A program made the position numbers and the translations under genes. A stretch of 64,000 nt of DNA from Xiphophorus maculatus. Its lineage: Eukaryota; Chordata; Actinopteri; Cyprinodontiformes; Poeciliidae. Shown here in pieces: positions 10,901 to 24,883 of this stretch (the stretch's first letter is position 1; the number at the start of each line of letters is the position of its first letter). Below the pieces are notes generated by a model. That model ran no database searches. It saw only the letters and a program-made list of their open reading frames with translations, and was not told the origin of the DNA. The stretch covers positions 15,413,015 to 15,477,014 of the forward strand of contig NC_036461.1 of assembly GCF_002775205.1 (NCBI RefSeq), given 5' to 3'.

Positions 10901-13191
10901 TCAAACAAAAAACGACAATGATTACCTAAAGCTTCACTGTGTTCTCCTTCAATATAACAGAGTTTGGCCATCAGTAGGCTGGCTTCCTGGAGGTAATCGG
11001 CCTGAAGAAAAGTTAGATGGAAAGAGTTCAATTTGTACAAGTAGTCATCCAGTCAGAGATGCATCAGGTGCTCTTTTCAGAGTTTACCTTGAGGTTTCCT
11101 CGGTCCAGAGCAGCTATAAGGTGCTTCCTGACCTCCACCAGTTTGGCCCGTGTGCCTCGGGGGCTCGAACCCTGTTTGATGGGATTTTCTTTCAAGTACG
11201 TCTGGAGCTTGGATTCTCCCAACAGCAACTCACCTAAATCATCTACACACAGAAAGGCAAAGCACTTTAAGAACGACAGCAACTAGCGAAGAATTCAAAA
11301 AATGTACATGTTGTTACTTCACAGGAGAAAAAAACAGTAGTGTAAGCACCTAATACAATACCAGAAAAAAAGGCATAAATGGGACAATTTTATCCAAAAT
11401 TATAATTTTTTAAATGAATATGTCCTGTCAGTGGTCTCCATTTATAAGGATAGAAAATATTCTGAGCTTTAACAAGTAACACAGAAACAACACAAATACC
11501 AGGAAGAATTAGGTACCAAGAAAAGCTGAAGCAGTCCCTAATCCAAGTACAGATCCTAGTCACAAACCAGTGCTCAAAGCTCCAGTGGATCAAGTTTATT
11601 TCCATAACATGAGCAATAGTCAATAAATAAATAAATCAGCAAGTCTAGTCTCCGCCATAACACAGACTAAACGTCTGTCAAGAGCTTGGTTTTAGTCGGC
11701 AACATAATGGCATATTTTATAGAAGAATGTGTAAATATCCAAAGTAGCACTTTGCAGGTCTTTGTTTTACACACAAGTTATACTGGAACATTATGACTCT
11801 ATTGGCCTCCTTACTTTAGCAGATCCTGTTTTAAATGCTACCCTTTCATTTGTGGAAGTCCATATCAGATCTGACGTTTCAGGTGCTGAAAAACATGAAC
11901 TATTTCACAGTAAAGTGACACAGAGGGATGGAGATCTGTTAGCGGAGACTGACTGATGCTTTCCTGTTAATGGAGTTCTCCTTCATCTTTTTGCAGGATT
12001 AAGCTTTTTGTTAGAGCAGATTGTAAAAGTTCACAGCTGTTGCCAGAATTTTCCATCCCCTCCTCATGAGCACGAATGCACGAAATTCAAATTAAAAATT
12101 AAAAATACTTAATTGATCCAAAAGGGAAATTAAATGTTGTTGTGACTCATTTAATTAAAGAGTTTACTGTTGATTTATTCTATTCACACAAGGTCCAGTC
12201 CACCTAAAACATTCAGATTGACCCAACAGCTTGGATTTCGTCATCTCTAAATAAGAATATATTTATTTACAGTATATTTATTATATATTTACATGTATTT
12301 AAGTGGCTCCAAAGTACCTTCCCAACTTGTGCAAATCTGTCATTTTCTTCTTTAAGTCGTTAAGGAGCTCATTGGGCTTTCCTGTAGTCCTGTGCATGCT
12401 GAACAGATTGTTTGTAAACAACACTATCAGTATCGCAATATTAACATTACGATACGTCACCATAACGCTTCCTTTTAAGAGTTAGCAGGCGGAGGTCAGC
12501 GAAAGAAAATCAAATTTGTGTTTCGGCAAACGATGTCGCTGCATAGAACAAAGCTCAAGACGTAGAGTTAATTAACGCATTTTTCTGAATAGTTCGGCTC
12601 TAATTAACCCCAACAAAAGGTGATAAGTAAAACTAAAAACAAACACAACGTGCTGAAATCTGCTAGCATCCAGAATCAATCAATGTAGTGACGGATGTGG
12701 CGCAAGAGAGAAAACATTATTTGTCTTATCTCACTTTAGCTTTCTTGACTAAATTATTTGTCAGACAGGATGAGCATGTCACACAACCAGCAAAAAAGCT
12801 AAAGAGGAACATGTTTGATTGGACAGTGGTGACCCAGAGCAGGTCATATCCTAAAATTCAAGGTGTGGTAGTGTAAATCAACCTAAAGTGGACACATAAT
12901 TTCTGATTTATTATCTTTAGCTTTTATTTTTCATTTTATGGCCTCTGAACAAAACGAAGTGCAAAAACATCCTGTGTTATGAGATGTTGCTGCCAGGAAG
13001 TAGGAAAGACCCAGGCCAGGGAAGAGAGGCCTGATGAATAAATGCTACCGCTGCGGGACGAGCTTCCTACCGTTGGATATAAGTTTCGCCGGCAGCTGCC
13101 GAACCAGCTCGGGTATCTTGTCCCACTGGCTCTCCGAGCGGCAGCGCTCTATCTCGGTCTCCAGTCGTGATCCAGACTTCCTCGCCGTCAT
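1..13191 (-). CDS. ttc7b: Tetratricopeptide repeat protein 7B, partial (3' end beyond window)
   Basis: TTC7 proteins scaffold the plasma-membrane PI4KA-TTC7-FAM126-EFR3 complex that makes PI4P. Seventeen exons were read, high to low coordinate: 13191-13071, 11242-11088, 11001-10926, 9658-9566, 9304-9147, 8814-8693, 8045-7967, 7357-7182, 7083-7020, 6933-6796, 6693-6505, 6401-6284, 5649-5592, 5417-5345, 5199-5039, 4955-4839, 4753-4656. Phases are consistent throughout and give 665 codons. The start [20 protein letters not shown] and the segments [20 protein letters not shown] and [18 protein letters not shown] match TTC7B better than TTC7A. Helical TPR segments run through most of the protein. 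The usual C-terminal TPR exons were not found in 1-4655, so they should lie to the left of base 1. Exon 9 needs the upstream acceptor at 7084 to encode LFCPQ. Intron 12 has a GC donor. Two possible cassette exons lie after exon 17. Confidence 0.95.
1305..1355 (-). CDS. ttc7b: Candidate 51-nt cassette exon of ttc7b
   Basis: A 51-nt segment is bounded by a T-rich tract ending CCAAG at 1356 and a strong GTAAGT donor at 1304. It is symmetric (phase 1 to phase 1), matching the open phase of ttc7b exon 17. In that frame it reads [17 protein letters not shown] without a stop. The frame, strand and position fit an alternatively spliced short exon between exon 17 and the missing downstream exons. No transcript evidence is available here. 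Confidence 0.4.
1672..1690 (+). repeat. Short (CA)n microsatellite
   Basis: About nine CA units in the last visible intron of ttc7b, next to purine-rich simple sequence. No function inferred. Confidence 0.7.
2018..2231. mobile_element. Non-autonomous hAT-like element in ttc7b intron
   Basis: The ends are inverted: CAGAGGTCCTCAAATCC on the left and GATTTGAGGACCCATC on the right. They are flanked by near-identical 8-mers, atacagac (2010-2017) and atatagac (2232-2239). An 8-bp target duplication is typical of hAT transposons. There is no coding capacity. Internal sequence resembles the elements at 56.9-57.4 kb (stretches on a lost 'chemically simple' CAACTTTTAG-like core and a GGCTCTGGAGAA motif). 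End divergence suggests an old copy. Confidence 0.7.
2477..2560. mobile_element. Fragment of an ATTAATCG-rich DNA transposon
   Basis: Repeated ATTAATC/GATTAAT words end in a CCCTAGC terminus (GCTAGGGCTG on the other strand). This resembles the end of a common fish DNA-transposon family, probably hAT. Only one end is seen and no target duplication was found. Confidence 0.35.
3024..3293 (-). CDS. ttc7b: Candidate Ser/Pro-rich cassette exon of ttc7b
   Basis: Exon 17 ends in phase 1 (...DFSDPDA-G). A 270-nt stretch follows in the intron, with a long pyrimidine tract and a TCTCAG acceptor just before 3293 (an alternative AG lies 6 nt upstream, same frame). It stays open for 90 codons and ends at a GTGAGC donor, again in phase 1. 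Inclusion would therefore insert about 90 residues without shifting the frame. The peptide begins [17 protein letters not shown] and is rich in Ser and Pro. I do not recall it in the canonical human protein. Low-complexity coding-like sequence can occur by chance, so this is inference from splice sites and phase only. Confidence 0.4.
3364..4586 (+). mobile_element. Relic of a Tc1/mariner-like transposon in ttc7b intron
   Basis: The right end CAAGGCACTG is the complement of the CAGTGCCTTG terminus known from a common fish family. The left end retains TTTTCATACCCCTT. Internal words match decayed transposase sequence: GCAGCATCATGCTGTGG near 4034 and AGTCAAAGTCCAGAC near 4269, the latter corresponding to the QSPDLNP segment before the last acidic residue of Tc1 transposases. 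All frames are broken, so the copy is old. Boundaries are approximate and no convincing TA duplication was seen. Confidence 0.6.
7910..7945 (+). repeat. (GACA)9 tetranucleotide repeat
   Basis: Nine GACA units lie in ttc7b intron 7, beginning about 20 nt past the exon 7 donor on the gene strand. The tract is probably length-polymorphic. Confidence 0.9.
10177..10883. mobile_element. TTAA-flanked inverted-repeat element in ttc7b intron 3
   Basis: The two ends are imperfect inverted repeats sharing GTACGGA, then TAGGGGACATGG, then several copies of a CCTCGCAATA-like word (ACCTCGCAATA on both sides, TTCGCAAAA on the left, CCCTCGCAATA on the right). TTAA stands at both edges (10173-10176 and 10884-10887), compatible with piggyBac or Kolobok target choice. 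The roughly 540-bp interior has no coding capacity. It sits between exons 3 and 4 of ttc7b. Family assignment is inference. Confidence 0.55.
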
Positions 13192-14294
13192 GTTTCGTGA
13201 CTGAGGGGGAGACTGGACTCGGTCACAACAGGCTCCCTCTCTCTCCCTCCAGCTGGAACAACCGTCAAGCTCACACCTAAGTACAACATGCAGGCTTCCG
13301 GTGAAGGAAAATAAAGAGGTAAAACAGTGACACCTAGCGGTCAAGAGGGTGTAATTCTACAATTTTAACCGGAAGCTGACTGCAGACTCATTTATCAACC
13401 GAATAAATCCATTGATTAAAAGTGACATGTCACATGGTGACATTTGTATGGAAGCCCGTTTCCGCCACTCTGTAAAAAAAAATAAAAATAAAAATTATCT
13501 CATTATGAGATAATTTTTATTTTATAAAAATTATAAAAATTTTAATAATGAGATAATAAAAATTATCTCATTATGAGATAATTTTTATTTTTATTTTTTT
13601 TTACAGAGTGGCGGAAACGGGCTTCCATACATTTGTCACCTTCAGTGATGTATTGATAAATATTTTTCTTCGTTTTAGTCCAGTGTATGCTACCTAGGCT
13701 CAAATAGTCTCATAATAGTTATTTTTTATTAGCATCTGAATCAGAATCTTCTTTCTTGGTCAAGATTGACCAAGAAACACATTTACATGATCAATTACTC
13801 GATCATAGTAAAGTAGATGGAGCAGTGTTTTTAAATATCAAAAAGGGATTACACATTACACCATGACATTCAGATATCATATAAATATTTCTAAAATATA
13901 ATTACAGAAGTGCAACTTTTTATAATTATTTTTTTGTAAATTTACAGATTCAAAACAACTTAATTGGTCAATGGTGTGTGCACAAACAGGAAATTTAACT
14001 TTGACTTTTCACGTGCTCACAGCAGTCATGAAAACATTATTTACTGAACTAATTAATTTCGTACAGGCATATGTTCATGTATTTTTCATTCACATTAGCG
14101 ATTGTATAAATATGTGCTTAATTATCAAATTAAATGGCACTTCTGAAACCGGAAAGTACGTGAGAAAAATATTCTTTTATTTTGAAAGACAGGAAGAAGC
14201 TCAAACGTCCGTAGTAGTGCGTTGGAAGGAGTGAGTTAGATGACAGATTTGTCCCTTTTATTGACTAATGACAACGTTTCATTGAGGCAAAAAT
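13192..14294. promoter_or_regulatory. Divergent ttc7b / fam177a1 promoter interval
   Basis: The start codons of ttc7b (minus) and fam177a1 (plus) are 1.1 kb apart, head to head. The interval must hold both 5' UTRs and promoters. No TATA box stands out. Its main visible structure is the palindromic element at 13448-13628; the rest is AT-rich unique sequence. Confidence 0.6.
13448..13628. mobile_element. Fully palindromic MITE with 8-bp target duplication
   Basis: The left arm starts ATGGAAGCCCGTTTCCGCCA and the right arm ends with its exact complement. The arms continue through A/T-rich sequence containing TTATCTCATTATGAGATAA, so most of the 181 bp can fold back. Identical ACATTTGT octamers flank it (13440-13447 and 13629-13636). 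The 8-bp duplication suggests hAT-type mobilisation. Identical target duplications and arms indicate a fairly young insertion. It lies about 260 bp upstream of the ttc7b start codon. Confidence 0.85.
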
Positions 14295-16830
14295 ATGGAA
14301 GCAGAAGTGGTAAGTGTATATTGAAATAATAATTCTTAGGTTTTAACACGTATTTAAGATAAAGTAAGGACTTTTTTTTTTTTTTAGATATTGTTGCTAT
14401 TACTTCCTTAGCCGAGAAGCTAACGGCTGAAACAAACGAACCCAACAAACACTTTATGATGATAATGGCTCTTTAAATTCAGTCTTTTTTTTTGTTGTTG
14501 TTGTGTCAGCATACAGCAGGGTCCACAGAATTTGAGACTGTGGAGATTGCTGAGTGTAAGGCGAGGAAGGTGAAGGTTCCCCGGAGGATCATTCACTTCG
14601 CCAACGGGGAAACCATGGAGGAGTACAGTACTGATGAAGAGGAGGAGGAGGAAGAAGAGGAACACGTGAAGCAGGTCGTTTCAGTTGATACGGTAGGATG
14701 AGTGGATTACAAAGTGACCATGATCCAGACTTTAAGAAAAAGGTACTTTTACGAGGACTTTGGCTGCTCATTCAGGCATTTCAAGGCTACGCAACTCAAA
14801 AGATGACTCAGTGTTGACATTTTAAAAACGAGATCTTAATGGACCTTAGCTGCAGCCAAAAAAAAAAAGTGTTCTAAAATATTTTTGTTGAATCTAAAAG
14901 AAGTATCAGTAATACAGTTTGACGGGCATTAATTTTGTACCAGAGGACTATTATTACACAGCAGAGATCACTCAAGTTATCTGGAATGTTTCAAAGCCTC
15001 CATTTGTTTTTGTTTTTAATCTTTGCTCTTTCGTTTTCACATGTAGGTGCACCCCAGTAAATTGGAATATAATCGAAATAATTCATATATTTTTCCATTT
15101 CAATTGAAAAAAATTCAATTTTATATAGATTTATTGTGGACAAGGATTCAACGGAAGAATTCATGTGCTTATTTAGATGATTATGGGTTTACAGCTCAAG
15201 GAAACAACTTTTACTCTCTCATACAACAAGTAGACTACATCAGACCAACTTGAAATCAAATAATTTTAATATAGATATGTAAACATCCTGGAGAGTATTC
15301 CATGTACCGTGTATGCAGTCAGTGCCGTACTTTGGTCTTTTTTTTCCTCGAATTTATCACTGTGTCAATTCAATGTGGCATAGAGGTGACAGTTTTATTT
15401 TAATCGTAAACCTGTCGTTTTACTAACACACTTTAATCTTTTTTGACTGATACAATCACAATAGAGAAACTTGAAACCATGTTTTGGTATTGTTAATAGG
15501 TGCCAGACTATACTGGGAAATTGCATAAGCACAGCTTGTCAGCAAAAGGAAGCTTTCCTTTAAAAATGTCTTCCAGTCAGCTCCTCCAAATCATCACTGA
15601 TTGTTGACCTTTGACACTGATTCTCAAGTAACTTTAATCCTGCCCCCGACTCTTTAGTAGACTCTGAAATGCTGAATTTATTTTCATCCAAGCAAAGTAG
15701 TTTGGGCCACCTAACAAAAGTCCAGTCTTTTTTTCTCTCTTTGTCACTCATAAGACGCTTCTGACCATGTTTCTGATTCAGTAGTGGCTTAGCACAAGGA
15801 ATTTGAGAGTTGTAGCCCGTCCTCTGGACATGTCTGGCTAGTGGCTCTTAAAGCATGGACTCTAGCTTCTGCCCACATGATGTGAATCTCTGTCTCAAAT
15901 TCTTGAATGAATTGTCCTGCTCTTTTCCTTCTTGCTTGTGCATCTTTTTCCTTCCACTCATCTTACTTCTAATATGTTTGTTAAAAGCTGTTCCAGATTT
16001 TAGTTAGTTTTTTTCTTTGGAAGGGAAACCTGTCCAATCAGTTGTCTTCATTATGGCCGTGTAGGCGATTATCTTACGATAAGATATTTTTATAGAAAAA
16101 CAAAATATTAAATAAGCTCCTTGGTATGCACTTGTATACACGTGTGAAGTTTCCTAAATGGTCAGAGTAACATTTTCTTTGTAAAGTAATAATATAAGTT
16201 TATTAATTAAATAAACAAACTGAATGTCAAATTATGTGAAGTCATTAAGCATATTTTCCTGTATATGTGCTCCAGTCCAAACTGACCTGGGGTCCTTATT
16301 TCTGGTTCCACATGTGGAGAGTGGCAACCTCCACTATTTCAGGTAGCGCCTTAATTTAATCTTTAAATATATATGTATTTTTCCTTCATAAAAATGCTTG
16401 AATTTGTATCAGCTATTCTGTGTAATCTTTGTTGCAGTGTGCGACTACATGGGGGAGAAATTGGCCTCTCTGTTCGGCATCACCTCTCCAAAGTACCAGT
16501 ATGCTATTGATGAGTACTACCGCATGAAGAAAGAGGTGTGACCCATCATCAATTATGTCAGCCATGTTACAGGAAAGTCTGACCTTAAAAATGTAACACT
16601 ACCTTCTCTTCCCGCAGGAGGAGGAGGAAGAGGAGGAAAACCGTCTCGCTTATGAGGCAGAGCGCACGTTTGCAGCGCAGCGGCGAGGCGAGCAAGAAAA
16701 TCCGGCTGCGGTGAAGGAGCAGCCGGAAGGAAATGGAGCCACATTTGTAAACGTCAGCTTTGAGCTTGAACCAGAGTCGTCGCTCAGGAATCCCGATCCA
16801 AGCAGAGTCCCATCTCCTCTCCCCTCCTGA
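14295..16830 (+). CDS. fam177a1: FAM177A1-like protein
   Basis: Five coding exons: 14295-14309, 14510-14692, 16276-16342, 16438-16535, 16618-16830, giving 191 residues. Exon 1 contributes only MEAEV. The family core is clear: KVKVPRRIIHFANGETMEEY, then an acidic run of glutamates, then the hydrophobic segment around LTWGPYFWFHMWRVATSTIS, then the KYQYAIDEYYRMKKEEEEE segment. FAM177A1 is a small conserved vertebrate protein reported at the Golgi/endomembrane; its biochemical role is not defined by sequence. The C-terminal tail is Pro/Ser/Glu-rich and less conserved. Its place next to ppp2r3c matches human 14q13. The tiny first coding exon uses GTG|GTAAGT, and the exon 2 acceptor follows a GTT-repeat pyrimidine tract. 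Confidence 0.95.
15043..15260 (+). mobile_element. 5' fragment of a DNA transposon in fam177a1 intron 2
   Basis: The opening TAGGTGCACCCCAGTAAATT followed by GGAATAT resembles the family terminus seen again near 47.87 kb (GTGCCTCTCAGTAAATTAGA). A GATTATGGGTTTACAGCTCA word further in also fits that family. Only the left part is present. Coordinates are approximate. Confidence 0.5.
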
Positions 16831-19690
16831 AAAAAACTAATTCACACATTTCAAATTGTTGGTTAAACCTGAACTTACTCAACTCCACGCACTAATTTTT
16901 TATTTTCCCTTTTTTTTGCTTTTTTTTGTTGTTGTTGTTGTTTGTAACAGATTAATTTATTCACAACGGTGGAAGTGGCTGGGGAACGCCATATCTGTGA
17001 ATGTGACTTTGAGTGTTGCGTGTAAGCTATGCAACACTAATGTCAGCCTGGAAATGAGCCCATGGCTGAGGCAGCGAAGAAAAGGCTGGGTTGATGCTCT
17101 GTGCATTAATCTGTTCTTTTTCATCAGTTATAAAGAGATGAAGCCGATCAGAGGGACCAGGGCAAATATTGATGCTACACCAAACTTATCAGCTGAAGAC
17201 CTTAGCAGCTGGATAGATTCTGGGTTTTCCAGACAGTTTCCTGGGTAGTTTTCTTCAATTCTACTCCAGTAAAAAATATCAGGATGAAGTGTCTTTTACT
17301 CTACAACAAGGTCCTGATGTGTAGCCACATGATCCCAGCAGAACAGTGCAGTGTCCCTTTTCGTCACCCAACACTTTGTTCTGCCAGTATGTTGTGTGGA
17401 GAAACACACTTTAAAGGAGATGTTACAGACCAGCTGGTGGTTTTGATTGGGGAGATGTACATGATGGGTGTGAAATATAGAGCGAATAGTAGTTGTAGTC
17501 TTGTGTTTCAACAATTCAAAGGTGCCAAAAAAACAAGACTCCTGAATGTAGAAACGAGTAAAAAAAACATTCAGAATTTCAAGATGTTTGAGAGACCCCT
17601 CTCTGTGCTGACTCCTCTTTAACTGTGAATGAAAGGTCCAATAAACACCAACATATTTGCCTTATATGTGTGCTATAAAGGGACATTAGAGGCTGAGTAT
17701 ATGCATAAGAGCTTTACTTTTGTATTATTAGAACAGGTTTGTGTTTAACCCCAGAAAAGAGGATTTCTGGTGTTTGATTACACTCCAGTAGATGTTTATA
17801 CATGTTACCCCTTCTGTTTTAGTTTAAGCCGATGAGAGTCGGCTGATTTGCGGCAAAAACTGACTTCGTAAGAGAACAACTGATATATCCTCTAATTTAC
17901 ACCCCAATTTGTTACTCCATGAGCTCTTTAAATCTGCACAGAATAATCGATTAATGTTGAAATATACTGATGATTATTGGTTTGTAGAGATGTCTACAGA
18001 GCTTATGTATTTATAAGTGTCCTTGCTTTGGGCATCTTAAGCTTCTTATTGTTATCCACTGATATCACTATGTTGACCTGCTTCAGATCGCAGAGGGCAA
18101 ACTCGAGTCACATGTGTCGCTAACAAAGAAACAGAAGTGCAAAATAATCCTCAGTCTCATTATTTTTGAATGAATGTGTTTCATTAAAAACAACTTGCTG
18201 TCTTTGTGTGTGAAGAAACAGAAAATATGCAATATATTTAGTCATTTCAATAGGAACCTACTGCCTATATATTTATTTGTATTATCTGTTTTAATACATA
18301 TTAAATCACAGGGGAGGTCGATGTCTTTATTACATCCATTCATCAGATGAAATGTTACAAATTGTAATAAATCTGACAGTTTATTCAGATTGTTATTTTT
18401 CCAATTAAAAAAAAAAACGGTTTTAGGTGCACAAAACAAAATTTGTGACTTTTCTCCAAACATTGTCCAAACTAGACACACAGGCTGAAATATGTACATG
18501 TATTCCTACTTACACTTGGATAATTGTCCCTTGGTATGTTGCACCTTGACCAGCTTAACTTCATCAACCATCTTGTGGTTTAATGGGCTTGCTCTCATTT
18601 AAACAGCCAAATGTTTCAATCTTCACTTGATTTGTGTCAAATATGCAGTCAGCTTTCACTCTTACTATCCGATTAGTGCAATAAACAAGTAATCCTGGGA
18701 GTGAAGAGGCCCACATCCCAACGTTTCAGTCAGTATGAAGTTCTTTGGTTTGAAAACCTCACCTTAACGCCTCCAAACATTCACCGGCCACTACCTGAAT
18801 TACCTGTTCAGTTACTTGTTAACACAAACAGCATTTAGATGTGACGAATACAAACTGAGCACCAAAATGGGGAAGACGGGGAGTAATAATGACTGTTGCA
18901 TGGCTGTTTGTAGCAGACAGGCTGGAATATTTAGAAACTAATGACATTTTCACAATTGTCTTTTATGTTTACAGTCTAAAAAAAAACAAAAAACATTTCC
19001 ACTCAAAGAGCCACTTTAGCCTCCGCTGCCATAAAATAAAACTTGCAGCAAAAGAACAATTTTCCAAACATGCACAACATAAAATGTTTTATTTTGAAAG
19101 CTAGAAAACTAGAAATTACTTCTATTTTCGGACTTTAAACAAAATAAAACCCCCATAACAAAAGAAATGGAAAATGAAGAAAAATAGGAAGCAGAGTTTC
19201 AAGCTGGTTACTTTTAAAAGCTTGTTGTAGATATTAAAAGCAAATTTTGCAGAACAACTTAAGGAAAAATTCCTAAAATTACAATTTCTTTATGGATCCA
19301 TAATCAAAAACATTTATTTTTTGGCTTCGTAGAGCCACAGTGGAAGGGCCAAAGAGCCACAGGTTGCAAACTCCTGCTTTAGGCCAGACTTCGGCTTCCT
19401 AGTGGCTGATCAATACTTTCAGTACTTTTCACCACTGATCTTAATATGAAAATAATAAATAAGCAAAACCACTGGTAATATTTCAGCAGTTCAAAAAAAA
19501 GGGTGGTTTACATAATCAACCTGGATGAGGATACTAAACACAACAACACTGAGTGTAATTTAAGAATAACTTTATACAAATGATTTCTTTACACAAGTAT
19601 TTTTACACAATCCACTTCTCTGTAAACCAGTCTCCATAAAAAATAAAAGAGTAGCAGTCCTGCTGCTGCCAGTATATATCAAGATTCTCT
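16831..19690. other. Convergent 3' interval between fam177a1 and ppp2r3c
   Basis: This holds the 3' UTR of fam177a1, with an AATAAA at 17640-17645, and the 3' UTR of ppp2r3c approaching from the right. The remainder is AT-rich unique sequence. Short open frames around 16.86-17.62 kb have no family features and lie in the UTR, so they are not called as genes. Confidence 0.6.
17640..17645 (+). terminator. fam177a1: Likely fam177a1 poly(A) signal
   Basis: First canonical AATAAA downstream of the stop codon, about 810 nt into the 3' UTR. Confidence 0.5.
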
Positions 19691-23958
<4,268 letters not shown>

Positions 23959-24883
23959 ACCGGCAGCAAAGATTAAAATAAATAAGGTTTACTCATTAAA
24001 ACCAAAAATATAACTAGCTAAACAGATACGGACACAAACAATAAAACTAGCTCCAACTGTCACTTCCGTTGAGAAGTTTATACTTTCATAATAAAGGTAC
24101 ATTCTTTTGTCTGTAAATTCCATTACAAATTTTATTTGTAACTCGTGTTGTTTTAGAAACATGATCATAGTACTTAAAAATAATTAGACATACGTGTTGT
24201 AAATCTAACTGCGCACTGACTGTTCTGCCACTCCTCTTTTATTTTTTATGGAGACTGGTTTACGGAGCATTTTCTTGGCTGTATGCTTTTATTTTGAAAG
24301 CCATCAAACACTCAAGTTTGCTGAAATCCGAGTGGCATGGAATTTCTAACTCCTCATGGTGAAAATATGAGAAACATGTAAATGGGCAACACATTTAGAC
24401 CATTGTCAATGTATTTTAGTTTTTAATAAAAACATTTTTCATGTGGTTAAATTATATTACTTCTTTGCTTCATTTGAATTTAAATAACTCAAGAAGTTGC
24501 TGTGTAGCTTTGTTTTTCCGAGCTACCTTGAATGCAGCATTGGACCCCAGTCTATTGCTGATGACGCAGTAACTGTGCATCCTGGAACTCGTGCCTTCAA
24601 TTGGAAACAGCCTGAAATTATTTAGTCCCAGTTTTTGTGGACATTGGTTGCCGTGAGTTATAATTATGAGTAAATAAGCCGTAAAAGTTTTGTTTAAAGT
24701 ACCGCTGATATTTTAAAGGAGAAAAGTCGGCTCGTAAGTGGTAGTTTGATCAGGAATGACCTATACAGGATGTGGCCAGTTTGTATAGAAAATAATACTT
24801 TAACATTTCTATTTTAAAACATAGATAAAGGATCACTGCTGCTTCACCTACATGTGAATATTTGAAGAGTTACACATTCAAGA
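23959..24883. promoter_or_regulatory. Divergent ppp2r3c / prorp promoter interval
   Basis: The start codons are 925 bp apart in head-to-head orientation. The interval contains both 5' ends and a GC-richer patch near 24.53-24.66 kb. No TATA box stands out. The arrangement matches the human PPP2R3C-PRORP pair, which supports a shared or bidirectional promoter. Confidence 0.6.

Noticed and set aside
14370-14430. Alternative fam177a1 acceptor after the poly-T run at about 14388
   Set aside because: The frame from that AG meets a stop after seven codons, while the AG at 14509 continues the conserved protein.
17284-17622. Open frame of 112 codons after fam177a1
   Set aside because: Lies in the 3' UTR before the poly(A) signal; no recognisable domain and no splice context.
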